Assembly: GCF_030547425.1 (NCBI RefSeq)
Contig: NZ_JAUORH010000006.1
Span: 95,788-159,787, forward strand
Source of the DNA: Tenacibaculum sp. 1_MG-2023
GTDB taxonomy: Bacteria; Bacteroidota; Bacteroidia; Flavobacteriales; Flavobacteriaceae
DNA: 64,000 bases
Direction: 5' to 3'
Part shown: one piece after another, positions 53,290-61,951 of the stretch
Position numbering within the stretch: the stretch's first letter is position 1
Layout of the letters: the number at the start of each line of letters is the position of its first letter
Notes under the pieces: generated by a model
Database searches by the model: none
What the model was told of the DNA's origin: nothing
What the model saw: the letters and a program-made list of their open reading frames with translations, nothing else
Position numbers and translations under genes: made by a program

Positions 53290-54069
53290 TTACCATGCCC
53301 ATCCTTTAGTAGATGAAACTTGATCGTTCCAAGATTTTCTCCAGAACCACCAACCTGACATAGTATACCATTTAAGATTAGCTACCCCAAAACCTGTGTA
53401 CCCTGCTCCTTGATAGAATCCTATTACTTTTCCTCCATAACAAGAATGTTGGTATAAATACACCAAAGCTCTTCTATTCCATGGTTTTTTTACAATTAAA
53501 GAAGATAATTGGTCGTTGTAACCGCTTCCTACCCAATGATCTCTATAATAATAACGGTTCATTCTACTCATTCCACTCATATATGAGTTATAATAAGCAT
53601 GTTTATAGAAGTAGAAGTCTCCTGTACCATATAAATCATAGCTATCACATTTAGCAGCTCTACCTTCTGTTCCTTCTTGATCTCCAGGAAATTCTTCTGC
53701 TACTTTCGCTCCATATTCTTGTAAGTCTTCTCCATTATCAAAAACCTTAACTTTAATATCAGTACTTCCTTCTTCTGGATTATCGAAGAATAATGATTTT
53801 GGAGCTCTTTCTTCATCTCCAAAGATTTCTTGAGCAAGATTCACATCTCCCTCAGCTTTAACTACCTCTCCGCTTTCTTCATTATATACATAAGACACCT
53901 TGAATTGTTTACCGTAATAATCATAAGTGTGATTAATAGTTACTACATTTTCTTTAGCTAATTTTGCTTCTTCATTTTTCGATTCATTTTCAATTATACT
54001 TTCGCTTTGGCAGCTAAAAAGTAACGTAAAGCACATCACTGCTATCCATAAAAAATTTTGTTTTTTCAT
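53290..54069 (-). CDS. Lipoprotein with beta/gamma-crystallin-like domain
   Basis: 259 residues. MKKQNFLWIAVMCFTLLFSC is a lipoprotein signal. After an acidic region, residues about 140-259 are aromatic-rich with two Greek-key end motifs, YNDQLSS and WNDQVSS, which fit the (N/D)-(N/D)-x-x-S-S calcium-binding pattern of beta/gamma crystallins. VYLYQHSCYGGKVIGFYQG is typical of the second key's start. A surface, calcium-stabilised structural or inhibitor-like domain is likely. The neighbour upstream is another orphan lipoprotein. Confidence 0.72.
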   Translation of the reverse strand: MKKQNFLWIAVMCFTLLFSCQSESIIENESKNEEAKLAKENVVTINHTYDYYGKQFKVSYVYNEESGEVVKAEGDVNLAQEIFGDEERAPKSLFFDNPEEGSTDIKVKVFDNGEDLQEYGAKVAEEFPGDQEGTEGRAAKCDSYDLYGTGDFYFYKHAYYNSYMSGMSRMNRYYYRDHWVGSGYNDQLSSLIVKKPWNRRALVYLYQHSCYGGKVIGFYQGAGYTGFGVANLKWYTMSGWWFWRKSWNDQVSSTKGWAW

Positions 54070-54135
54070 TTTTTCTTATTTTTTTAAAACTCTTAGTCTT
54101 TTACTAAGAGTTTATTAGTTTGATTAGTTAGTTTT

Positions 54136-54666
54136 TTAATTTTTTACAGGTATTAAAACCTCTCCGTTTTTAAAACGTGAATAATCTACAACGTATTTAC
54201 CTGCTTGTAAAACAATATTAGTTTTACCTAACTTTGCTGCAACGTCTTCTCTTAGAGTTACATCTTCTGAAATAATGAAACCTTCCTCTTCTAAACTTCT
54301 TGAAAATACTAATCGCACTGACTCTTCTTCATTCCTGAATGCTATCACTCCATTATCTTCATCATTATTTCCTTCCATAAGTTTTAAAAAAGCTTCTTTT
54401 ACTTCTTCTGATGAGCCTGAACTAGCATTTCCATATACAAGTATATCTCCATAATCGTTTTTAAAACACACTCCTGGGCCTGTAGTACAAGTTCCTCTAC
54501 TAAAACGCCAATCCATAACATATACCCATGGTGGGTTGTACAGACGAGCTTGTTTTACCTCTAAGTTTTTGTCGTTTAATAATTCATTTGCAGTGTCTTC
54601 ATTTTGACATGCTTGTAGCATCATAAAAGCGATACCTACAAGTACAAAGTTTTGTAGTCGTTTCAT
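54136..54666 (-). CDS. Hypothetical lipoprotein (176 aa)
   Basis: From the ATG at 54666; the frame extends to 54729 but the signal peptide then starts too late. FVLVGIAFMMLQAC is the signal with lipobox. The mature part has PPWVYVMDWRFSRGTC-type aromatic/Cys segments and an acidic linker (EGNNDEDNG). It ends in strands VLQAGKYVVDYSRF. No family recognised. It precedes the crystallin-like lipoprotein on the same strand (gap 66 bases), probably one transcript. Confidence 0.6.
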   Translation of the reverse strand: MKRLQNFVLVGIAFMMLQACQNEDTANELLNDKNLEVKQARLYNPPWVYVMDWRFSRGTCTTGPGVCFKNDYGDILVYGNASSGSSEEVKEAFLKLMEGNNDEDNGVIAFRNEEESVRLVFSRSLEEEGFIISEDVTLREDVAAKLGKTNIVLQAGKYVVDYSRFKNGEVLIPVKN

Positions 54667-54931
54667 AAAATAATAGTTTTCGGGGTTAATTACAAACTCA
54701 AATATACACGAAAAACAAAACATAACCATCAGGTTAACAGTTATTTACACACAGGAAAAACACCCTTTAGGTAAAACTACTTTTACTCTGCCTTTCCTAG
54801 TGTTGCTAAATACATTAATTTATTTCCTATATAAATAAAGTGTTTTTTCTTTACTAAATACAGTCTAAAACCTAGATTTTCTCTTGTCTTTCACGTATAG
54901 TTTTGCCAACTTATAAATCAAAATAAAAACT

Positions 54932-55162
54932 ATGTTAAAAAAGATTTTAAAGTTAAGTGGTGTTTTAGAGTTGAACACTTTAAGTCAAAAAGAAATTAAA
55001 GGAGGTACAAACGAAAACAATGAAATTTATCCATACTTATGTTGGGATTCTGCAGTTGGAACAAGCGACAATTATCAATCAAGTATTGATGTATCAGGCG
55101 ATGGTATTGTTTGTACACCAAACGTAATAGATTCTCAAGGAACACCTATAAAAGCAGGATAG
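54932..55162 (+). CDS. Double-glycine-leader precursor peptide (2)
   Basis: 76 residues. The leader MLKKILKLSGVLELNTLSQ is followed by KEIKGG, with cleavage expected after Gly-Gly at about residue 25. The core is acidic and polar (YPYLCWDSAVGTSDNYQSSI) with two Cys (CWD and ICTPN). The leader closely resembles the peptide at 52175 (LxGVxEL near the middle, E-I-x-GG at the end). TAGTTTTG at 54898-54905 is a possible -7 element. No transporter or modification gene adjacent. A strong terminator follows. Confidence 0.75.
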   Translation: MLKKILKLSGVLELNTLSQKEIKGGTNENNEIYPYLCWDSAVGTSDNYQSSIDVSGDGIVCTPNVIDSQGTPIKAG

Positions 55163-55165
55163 AAT

Positions 55166-55199
55166 AAAAAAGAAACGAGCCTAGGCTCGTTTCTTTTTT
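55166..55199. terminator. Bidirectional terminator
   Basis: AAGAAACGAGCC / GGCTCGTTTCTT with A and T runs, between the second double-glycine gene and the convergent desaturase-family gene. Confidence 0.9.
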
Positions 55200-55211
55200 A
55201 TTCCTTTATAA

Positions 55212-56042
55212 TTACCCTAAATTAGTTGGTTTACGGTATCCTTGAAAAGGCTGCTTAAGTAGCTCCTTTAAACTTGAATTTTTTTCTTCATCCGGAAACG
55301 TATCTACTCCATACACTATTTTTTCTCTATCTAACTCCATGTACGTTCCTAATAATCGATCCCAAATAGAAAAAATATTCCCGTAGTTGGAATCGGTATA
55401 AGGTAATATGTTATGGTGGTGTACTTTATGCATGTCAGGCGAAACAATAACGTAACTTAATACTTTGTCTAATTTCTTAGGCATTTTAATGTTAGCATGT
55501 GTTAGTTGCGTAAACACTAACGACATAGATTGATATAGCATAATTATACCTATTGGTGTTCCCACTAAAAAAACACCTAGTAATGTAAATGTAAAACGGA
55601 TTACACTTTCTATTGGATGATGCCTATTTGCTGTAGTTGTATCTACCTTATGATCAGAATGGTGTACTAAATGCACCATCCATAAAGGTTTTACTTTGTG
55701 TTCTACTAAGTGTGCCAGATATGCTCCAAAGAAATCTAAGAACAAAACTCCTAATAACACATACAACCATAATGGCATTTTAGGAAGCCAATTAATCAAT
55801 CCAAAATGATTCGCTTGTACCCAATCTGCAGTTTTTAGTAAAAGAAAAGCCAGTGCAAAATTGATAATTATGGTAGTACTTGTAAAAAACAAGTTAGGCC
55901 ATGCATGTTTCCATTTATTGTACTTAAAACAAAATAAAGGCACAGCACCTTCCAATAACCAAAAGAAAGTAATTCCGCCAACTAAAATACTACTTCTATG
56001 ACTGGAAGGAATGGTTTCAAAATAATGTATAAGGGTTTCCAA
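55212..56042 (-). CDS. Sterol desaturase / fatty-acid hydroxylase-family membrane enzyme
   Basis: 276 residues, at least four hydrophobic spans. The di-iron His clusters are HLVHH, HKVDTTTANRHH, and DMHKVHHHN with a later NYGNIFSIWDRLLGTY, in the order of the ERG3/FAH superfamily. It would hydroxylate or desaturate a lipid using O2 in the membrane. The lipid substrate is not known; bacteria seldom make sterols, so an acyl or ornithine-lipid type substrate is more likely. Confidence 0.85.
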   Translation of the reverse strand: METLIHYFETIPSSHRSSILVGGITFFWLLEGAVPLFCFKYNKWKHAWPNLFFTSTTIIINFALAFLLLKTADWVQANHFGLINWLPKMPLWLYVLLGVLFLDFFGAYLAHLVEHKVKPLWMVHLVHHSDHKVDTTTANRHHPIESVIRFTFTLLGVFLVGTPIGIIMLYQSMSLVFTQLTHANIKMPKKLDKVLSYVIVSPDMHKVHHHNILPYTDSNYGNIFSIWDRLLGTYMELDREKIVYGVDTFPDEEKNSSLKELLKQPFQGYRKPTNLG

Positions 56043-56086
56043 TGTGTAATATTTTTTCTAAAAATAGAAAAAATATCCATAACAAC

Positions 56087-56602
56087 TTATTTTTTAGAAC
56101 TTCCCGATTGTGGTAAACGTTTTTTCAACTCCTCTACTATTCTATACGTAGCAGGGCAAACTTCCGTGTTTTTAATAGTTAAATCCGCTATTTGAATAAA
56201 CTTTTTTCGATTGGTATGTGGATACTCAGAACAAGCTTTCGGGCGAACATCATAAATAAAACAAGTATTATCTCGCTCATCTAAAAAAGTACACGGTGCC
56301 GATTGTAAGACCATGAAATTATCTTCATCTCGCTGTAAATATTGATTGGTAAAATCAATCACCTTCATTTTTAGATGCTTCGCAATACGCTCTACATCTT
56401 TTTCGGTAAATATCGGTGAAGTTGTTTTACAACAGTTTGCACATTCTAAACAATCCGTACGTTCAAATTCTTCCTCATGCAACTCTTGCATTAATAAGTC
56501 TAAGCGTTTAGGTGTTCTTTTCTTTAATCGTTGAAAATACTTCTTATTTTCTTGTAAAGCGTCTTTGGCTAATTTTGGTAAGTTTTCAAGGTCTTTATCC
56601 AT
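56087..56602 (-). CDS. YkgJ-family cysteine-cluster protein
   Basis: 171 residues. The metal- or cluster-binding pattern DCLECANCCKTT (C-x2-C-x2-CC) begins near residue 54 and is followed by PCTFLDERDNTCFIYDVRPKACSEYP. These eight or so Cys resemble the zinc/iron-sulfur-binding YkgJ (CxxCxxCC) family, whose job is unresolved. Cytosolic. Confidence 0.85.
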   Translation of the reverse strand: MDKDLENLPKLAKDALQENKKYFQRLKKRTPKRLDLLMQELHEEEFERTDCLECANCCKTTSPIFTEKDVERIAKHLKMKVIDFTNQYLQRDEDNFMVLQSAPCTFLDERDNTCFIYDVRPKACSEYPHTNRKKFIQIADLTIKNTEVCPATYRIVEELKKRLPQSGSSKK

Positions 56603-56607
56603 TAATT

Positions 56608-57393
56608 CTAATTTAATAAATCTTCTACTTCTATTCTATCACTCTTTATATATCCATCAAACTTCTTAAACTCTGACATTTTCATAGATGGACAATTATT
56701 TACAACTAAATCAAATTTTCTTATATTTTCTATAGTAGTAATATAGTAAAGTCTATTATAATTTTCACTTTTATATTCCATCTTGTATATGTAATCATCT
56801 ATCTTCTCTATTATCAAAAAAGATTTTTCATCAGATGAAAACGTCTTATGTGTCTTCAGTTCTAGCTCTATTCTTTTTTCTGAATTTATTCTTATCTTAG
56901 ATATCAAATCTGCATGAGACTCTAAAGGACCATAGAAAATAAAAAAACCTTTTCTAATCTCAAACCTTGGATCAATTCCATCACATCTATCATATAATAT
57001 AAAGTTACCTTCAAGCTTCCTCAAAGAAATAAAATGATTAGGAAAATTACTTATTTCTATGTTTTTTGGTTTGAAGTCTTTACTTAATTCTTCTACAGAA
57101 GATTTTATTGACTCAATATCCCATTTAGACTCTGACCAATTAATTAAATCCTTGTAAAACTTAGAACTCCTAGTTGTATCTATAAATATTTGATGTTTTG
57201 ATAAATCTAACGAATCAGGATTATTCCTTTCTAAAATAGTATCCTCTTTAGGAAAGATTAAAAGTTGTTCTTTTTTCAATTCATTAGATTTTACACCTAC
57301 AGTTTTAACAGATTCCCTTTTATTATTCAAACAGTTTTGGAAAAGAAAAAATGTAAAAAACAGTACTATTATTTTTACAGCTTTATTTATCAT
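56608..57393 (-). CDS. Hypothetical lipoprotein (261 aa)
   Basis: From the ATG at 57393, giving a signal peptide (KIIVLFFTFFLFQNC) with lipobox Cys; the frame to 57423 starts earlier without benefit. The mature domain is mixed and polar (SNFPNHFISLRKLEGNFILYDRCDG, LIIEKIDDYIYKMEYKSEN) with no known motif. TACATTTG on the minus strand (57446-57453) is a possible -7 element. The next gene on this strand starts six bases after its stop. Confidence 0.6.
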   Translation of the reverse strand: MINKAVKIIVLFFTFFLFQNCLNNKRESVKTVGVKSNELKKEQLLIFPKEDTILERNNPDSLDLSKHQIFIDTTRSSKFYKDLINWSESKWDIESIKSSVEELSKDFKPKNIEISNFPNHFISLRKLEGNFILYDRCDGIDPRFEIRKGFFIFYGPLESHADLISKIRINSEKRIELELKTHKTFSSDEKSFLIIEKIDDYIYKMEYKSENYNRLYYITTIENIRKFDLVVNNCPSMKMSEFKKFDGYIKSDRIEVEDLLN

Positions 57394-57501
57394 TTTCAGT
57401 AGTATTCTTTTAGAACTAACCAATTATCCCCCCTTAAACACCTCGCAAATGTACCCATAAAATTGTTTGAATCAGTTTAAATACCATCCAAATAAATTAT
57501 G

Positions 57502-57509
57502 TAATTTTG
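57502..57509 (+). promoter_or_regulatory. Candidate -7 element of argS
   Basis: TAATTTTG, 21 bases upstream of the argS start. No TTG at the right distance is seen. Confidence 0.4.
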
Positions 57510-57530
57510 TGCGACAATTAAAAAGAACCA

Positions 57531-59303
57531 ATGAATATTCAATCGTTAATCGAAACGAAAGTAAAAGAAGGATTTTTAGCCTTGTATGATGTAGAAATTC
57601 CTAGTGTAGAATTTCAAGCAACCCGTAAAGATTTTGAAGGTGACATTACTGTTGTTGTCTTCCCTTTACTACGGTACAAAAAAGGAAATCCGGTTCAAAT
57701 TGGTGAAGATTTAGGTAAGTATTTAGTTGAAAACATCAACGAAGTTACCAACTACAATGTTGTAAAAGGTTTTTTAAACTTGGTAGTTAACGATTCTTTC
57801 TACGTAAACTTTTTTAATGAAATTGCAGCAGATGCAAGGTATGGTTTTGTAAAAGAAGATGAAACAGATGCTCGAATGGTTGAGTATTCTTCTCCAAACA
57901 CCAACAAACCTTTACACTTAGGACATGTTCGTAATGTATTATTAGGGTATTCTGTTGCTGAAATTTTAAAAGCAGCGGGACATAAAGTTTATAAAACACA
58001 AATTATAAACGATCGTGGTATCCATATTTGTAAGTCGATGTTGGCTTGGAGAAAATTTGGAGAAGGCGAAACTCCTGAATCTACAGGATTAAAAGGAGAT
58101 AAATTAGTTGGTAATTACTACGTAAAATTCGATCAAGAATATAAAAAAGAAATTGGCGAATTAGTCGCTTCTGGCACTTCTGAAGAAGATGCTAAAAAAC
58201 AAGCCCCATTATTTTTAGAAGCACAAGAAATGCTTCGTAAATGGGAAGCTGGTGATAAAGAAGTTGTTACCCTTTGGGAAATGATGAACGGATGGGTATA
58301 CAAAGGTTTCGACGTTACTTATGAAAACATCGGAGTTAACTTTGACAAATTATATTACGAAAGTAATACCTATTTATTAGGAAAAGATGTTATTGAAGAA
58401 GGACTTAAAAATGGTGTTTTCTTCAAAAAAGAAGATGGTTCTGTTTGGTGTGATTTAACTGACGAAGGACTAGACGAAAAACTAGTGTTACGTTCTGACG
58501 GAACAGCAGTGTATATGACCCAAGATATTGGGACTGCTATTCAACGTTCAAAAGATTTTCCTGATGTAAATGGAATGGTATATACCGTAGGTAACGAACA
58601 GGATTACCACTTTAAAGTATTGTTCTTAATCTTACAAAAATTAGGATACTCTTGGGCGAAACAATTATTCCATTTAAGTTATGGAATGGTTGATTTACCT
58701 TCTGGAAAAATGAAGTCTCGTGAAGGAACGGTAGTTGACGCTGACGATTTAATGGACGAAATGACGAACACTGCTCGTGAAATTTCACAAGAATTAGGAA
58801 AATTAGAAGGTTATTCAACCGAAGAAAAAGAGGAATTATATAAAATTATCGGATTAGGAGCTTTAAAGTACTTCATTTTGAAGGTAGACCCAAAAAAGAG
58901 AATTTTGTTTGATCCACAAGCATCGGTAGATTTCCAAGGAAATACAGGTCCGTTCATACAATATACCTTTGCAAGGATTCAATCGATTTTACGTAAATCT
59001 GACTTTGATTACTCTGCTCCTGTCTCTGTAGAACTACACGAGAAAGAAAAAGAATTGATCAAACAATTAGAATTGTACCCTGAAGTAATTCAGCAAGCAG
59101 CTAGTAATTACTCACCTGCAGTAATCGCTAATTACACCTATGATTTGGTAAAAGAATTTAACTCATTCTATCAAAACGTATCAATTTTAGGAGAAGAAAA
59201 TCAAGATAAAAAAGTATTTAGAGTTCAGTTATCTAAAAAAGTAGCTGACACGATAAAATCAGCATTCAATTTATTAGGAATTCAGGTTCCTGAAAGAATG
59301 TAA
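57531..59303 (+). CDS. argS: Arginyl-tRNA synthetase
   Basis: 590 residues, class I synthetase. The HIGH-type signature is PLHLGHVRNVLLG, preceded by the family's YSSPNTNKP. A KMSKS-equivalent KMKSREG lies near residue 390. The N-terminal tRNA D-loop domain and the C-terminal all-helical anticodon domain (FVQYTFAR-like FIQYTFARIQSI) are present. Length is normal. lpd follows 33 bases on. Confidence 0.96.
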   Translation: MNIQSLIETKVKEGFLALYDVEIPSVEFQATRKDFEGDITVVVFPLLRYKKGNPVQIGEDLGKYLVENINEVTNYNVVKGFLNLVVNDSFYVNFFNEIAADARYGFVKEDETDARMVEYSSPNTNKPLHLGHVRNVLLGYSVAEILKAAGHKVYKTQIINDRGIHICKSMLAWRKFGEGETPESTGLKGDKLVGNYYVKFDQEYKKEIGELVASGTSEEDAKKQAPLFLEAQEMLRKWEAGDKEVVTLWEMMNGWVYKGFDVTYENIGVNFDKLYYESNTYLLGKDVIEEGLKNGVFFKKEDGSVWCDLTDEGLDEKLVLRSDGTAVYMTQDIGTAIQRSKDFPDVNGMVYTVGNEQDYHFKVLFLILQKLGYSWAKQLFHLSYGMVDLPSGKMKSREGTVVDADDLMDEMTNTAREISQELGKLEGYSTEEKEELYKIIGLGALKYFILKVDPKKRILFDPQASVDFQGNTGPFIQYTFARIQSILRKSDFDYSAPVSVELHEKEKELIKQLELYPEVIQQAASNYSPAVIANYTYDLVKEFNSFYQNVSILGEENQDKKVFRVQLSKKVADTIKSAFNLLGIQVPERM

Positions 59304-59336
59304 TAATTAACAAACAACAAGTAAAAAGTAAACAAC

Positions 59337-60725
59337 ATGAAATACGACGTACTAATAATCGGAAGTGGTCCCGGAGGTTATGTAACAGCTATTAGAGCTT
59401 CTCAATTAGGGTTTAAAACCGCTGTAGTTGAAAAGGAAAACTTAGGTGGAATTTGCTTAAACTGGGGATGTATTCCTACCAAAGCATTATTAAAATCTGC
59501 TCAAGTATATGACTACTTAAAACATGTTGATGAGTACGGTTTAAAGGCAGAAGCAATCGATAAAGATTTTGAAGCAGTTATTAAGCGTAGTCGTGGTGTT
59601 GCTGAAGGAATGAGCAAAGGTGTTCAATTCTTAATGAAGAAAAACAAAATTGATATCATCGATGGTTTTGGTAAAGTAAAAACTGGAAAAAAAGTAGATG
59701 TTACTGATACAAATGGTAAAGTTACTGAGTATTCAGCAGACAATATTATTATCGCTACAGGTGCTCGCTCTCGTGAATTACCAAACTTACCACAAGATGG
59801 TAAAAAAGTTATCGGATACCGTGAAGCAATGAGCTTACCAAAACAACCAAAATCTATGATTGTTGTAGGTTCGGGTGCTATTGGAGTTGAGTTTGCTCAT
59901 TTCTATAATTCAATGGGAACTGATGTAACTGTTGTTGAGTTTATGCCAACAATTGTTCCTGTAGAAGATAAAGATGTTTCTAAACAAATGGAGCGTTCTT
60001 TCAAAAAAGCGGGAATAAAAGTAATGACTAGCTCTTCTGTAGAATCTGTTGATACTTCTGGTGACGGAGTAAAAGCTACCGTTAAAACTAAAAAAGGAGA
60101 AGAAGTTTTAGAAGCAGACATTGTATTATCAGCAGTTGGTATTAAAACTAATATTGAAAACATCGGTTTAGAAGATGTAGGTATTATTACTGATAGAGAT
60201 AAGATATTAGTAAACGATTGGTACCAAACGAACATTCCTGGATACTATGCAATTGGAGATGTAACTCCTGGTCCTGCACTTGCTCACGTTGCTTCTGCAG
60301 AAGGAATTACCTGTGTTGAAAAAATCGCGGGCTTACATACTGAAGCTATTGACTATGGAAATATTCCTGGTTGTACCTATGCTACTCCTGAGATTGCTTC
60401 TGTTGGTTTAACTGAAGAGCAAGCAAAGGAAAAAGGTTACGAATTAAAGGTTGGTAAATTCCCGTTCTCTGCATCTGGTAAGGCTAAAGCTGCTGGAACT
60501 CCTGACGGATTTGTAAAAGTAATTTTCGATGCTAAGTACGGTGAATGGTTAGGATGCCATATGATTGGTGCTGGTGTTACCGATATGATTGCTGAAGCTG
60601 TTTTAGGTCGTAAATTAGAAACTACTGGTCATGAAGTATTAAAAGCAATTCATCCACACCCAACTATGAGTGAAGCTGTTATGGAAGCTGTAGCTGATGC
60701 TTATGATGAAGTAATTCACTTATAA
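59337..60725 (+). CDS. lpd: Dihydrolipoyl dehydrogenase
   Basis: 462 residues, the E3 flavoprotein of 2-oxoacid dehydrogenase complexes. The FAD motif is GSGPGG (9-14), the redox disulfide is Cys40-Cys45 in GGICLNWGCIP, and the NAD motif is VGSGAIGVEFA. The C-terminal catalytic HPHPTMSE gives the active-site His. It re-oxidises lipoamide with NAD. It follows argS with no visible promoter between them, so it may be co-transcribed. Confidence 0.95.
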   Translation: MKYDVLIIGSGPGGYVTAIRASQLGFKTAVVEKENLGGICLNWGCIPTKALLKSAQVYDYLKHVDEYGLKAEAIDKDFEAVIKRSRGVAEGMSKGVQFLMKKNKIDIIDGFGKVKTGKKVDVTDTNGKVTEYSADNIIIATGARSRELPNLPQDGKKVIGYREAMSLPKQPKSMIVVGSGAIGVEFAHFYNSMGTDVTVVEFMPTIVPVEDKDVSKQMERSFKKAGIKVMTSSSVESVDTSGDGVKATVKTKKGEEVLEADIVLSAVGIKTNIENIGLEDVGIITDRDKILVNDWYQTNIPGYYAIGDVTPGPALAHVASAEGITCVEKIAGLHTEAIDYGNIPGCTYATPEIASVGLTEEQAKEKGYELKVGKFPFSASGKAKAAGTPDGFVKVIFDAKYGEWLGCHMIGAGVTDMIAEAVLGRKLETTGHEVLKAIHPHPTMSEAVMEAVADAYDEVIHL

Positions 60726-60747
60726 GATTCACAAACTTTATATAGTT

Positions 60748-60779
60748 AAAACCTCGTCTTTTTTGACGAGGTTTTTTTA
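60748..60779 (+). terminator. Terminator after lpd
   Basis: AAAACCTCGTC / GACGAGGTTTT with a T-rich loop and a T run. Confidence 0.92.
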
Positions 60780-60788
60780 TATTTGAAT

Positions 60789-61235
60789 ATGAAAAAAATA
60801 TTCCCTATACTCGTATTATTATGTTGTTTTTATTCTTGCAAAACAGAAGAAAAGAAAGCACCTGTAAATCCACTAACAATTCCTTTTAGCGAACGTCCAA
60901 CTCCTCAACTTCCAAATAATAACAATAATTCTGTTAATATTATTGGAGGCGCACATTATATATGTCCTAAAAAGTGTAAAGGAGGAACTTCAAGTGTTCA
61001 AGGCACTTCTTGTCCTGTTTGTAAAACTCCTCTTGCTCATAACCAAGGCTTTCATAATACCCAAAACAAAACTTCACCAATATCAACACCTGCAACACCA
61101 CCCACTTCTGGGCCAAATGCAGCTGGACAATATCATTATACTTGTGCTAACGGTTGTACTGTTGGTTCAGATAATTCAGGACAATGTAAAAGTTGTGGAG
61201 GAAAACTAGTTCATAATGCTGCTTTTCATAGTTAA
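60789..61235 (+). CDS. Lipoprotein with duplicated Cys4 metal-binding module
   Basis: 148 residues from the ATG at 60789 (a TTG at 60783 is unlikely). MKKIFPILVLLCCFYSC is a lipoprotein signal. Two similar modules follow: HYICPKKCKGG...CPVCKTPLAHNQGFHN and HYTCANGCTVG...CKSCGGKLVHNAAFHS. Each has Cys-x3-Cys, Cys-x2-Cys and a terminal His, resembling the heavy-metal-binding domain YTCPMHP...CPxCGM. A Pro/Thr linker separates them. Likely an envelope metal-binding protein. TATATTTG ends three bases before the start, hinting at a leaderless mRNA. Confidence 0.68.
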   Translation: MKKIFPILVLLCCFYSCKTEEKKAPVNPLTIPFSERPTPQLPNNNNNSVNIIGGAHYICPKKCKGGTSSVQGTSCPVCKTPLAHNQGFHNTQNKTSPISTPATPPTSGPNAAGQYHYTCANGCTVGSDNSGQCKSCGGKLVHNAAFHS

Positions 61236-61329
61236 AAAAGTACGTAATTCCCTTACTTTTATTACGGCTTTTTTTAAGTTTAATTGAGACCTATTACATA
61301 AATTTATATCAACTTTAAAATTTATGATT

Positions 61330-61518
61330 ATGTTAAAAAATATTTCAAACATGGGGTCTGTCTTAAAAGCCTCTGAACAAAAATCTATTACTGGCGGAAT
61401 TACTAGTATATGCCCTAGAGAAGGTTTAGCCTGTAACAGTCAATATCCTTCTCCAGTACACTGTATTACTGATGTTCCATATTGCTGTGTTGATGGCTAC
61501 TTTGAAAGATGCTACTAA
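61330..61518 (+). CDS. Double-glycine-leader precursor peptide (3), Cys-rich core
   Basis: 62 residues from the ATG at 61330; an ATG at 61324 in frame adds two residues. The leader MLKNISNMGSVLKASEQ ends KSITGG, with cleavage expected after Gly-Gly at about residue 23. The core of about 39 residues holds six Cys (ICPRE, LACNS, HCITD, PYCC, RCY), enough for three disulfides or thioether bridges. No maturation or export gene lies near. A terminator follows directly. Confidence 0.75.
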   Translation: MLKNISNMGSVLKASEQKSITGGITSICPREGLACNSQYPSPVHCITDVPYCCVDGYFERCY

Positions 61519-61544
61519 ACTTATAAAATATAAATACTTATAAA

Positions 61545-61572
61545 CCTCACCATATATTGGTGAGGCTTTTTT
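61545..61572 (+). terminator. Terminator after the third double-glycine peptide gene
   Basis: CCTCACCA / TGGTGAGG with a 5-base loop and a T run. Confidence 0.92.
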
Positions 61573-61836
61573 ATATTTGAATTGTCTCGTCCTAAAATAG
61601 AACAATCAATTGAATACTTTTTCTCATACAAAGGTGTTGTTTGATACAAAGTTATTAATAAATAGAAATTACTTTCTACCCTTTAAAGGGTTTATTTTAA
61701 GAAAAACACACAACAAACCTACTCATTAACAGTAAAAACTCTTTAAAGCCACGGATTAATCAATAAAGACAAAAAAAGTTTATAATTTCGGCATGATAAT
61801 TGTATTTAAGAAAACTTTAACATAAACTATCATACT
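61573..61836. other. Intergenic region with a possible IS-end-like sequence
   Basis: TCGTCCTAAAATAGA (61587-61601) matches 14 of 15 bases of 63928-63942 on the same strand. It also contains ACCCTTTAAAGGGTTT (61679-61694), a self-complementary stretch. No gene is seen. Confidence 0.35.
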
Positions 61837-61895
61837 ATGAAAAACTATCTACTAAACAGTTTTGCATTGAGGGGACAATTGTTATAGAAAAAGAA

Positions 61896-61924
61896 AAAAC
61901 TCGAAGCTGCTAACTTCGAGTTTT
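61896..61924. terminator. Bidirectional terminator before the ettA stop
   Basis: AAAACTCGAAG / CTTCGAGTTTT with a 7-base loop, A run on one side and T run on the other. It serves ettA on the minus strand and possibly a short plus-strand transcript. Confidence 0.85.
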
Positions 61925-61951
61925 ATTTTTATAAAATATTAGATAATAAAT

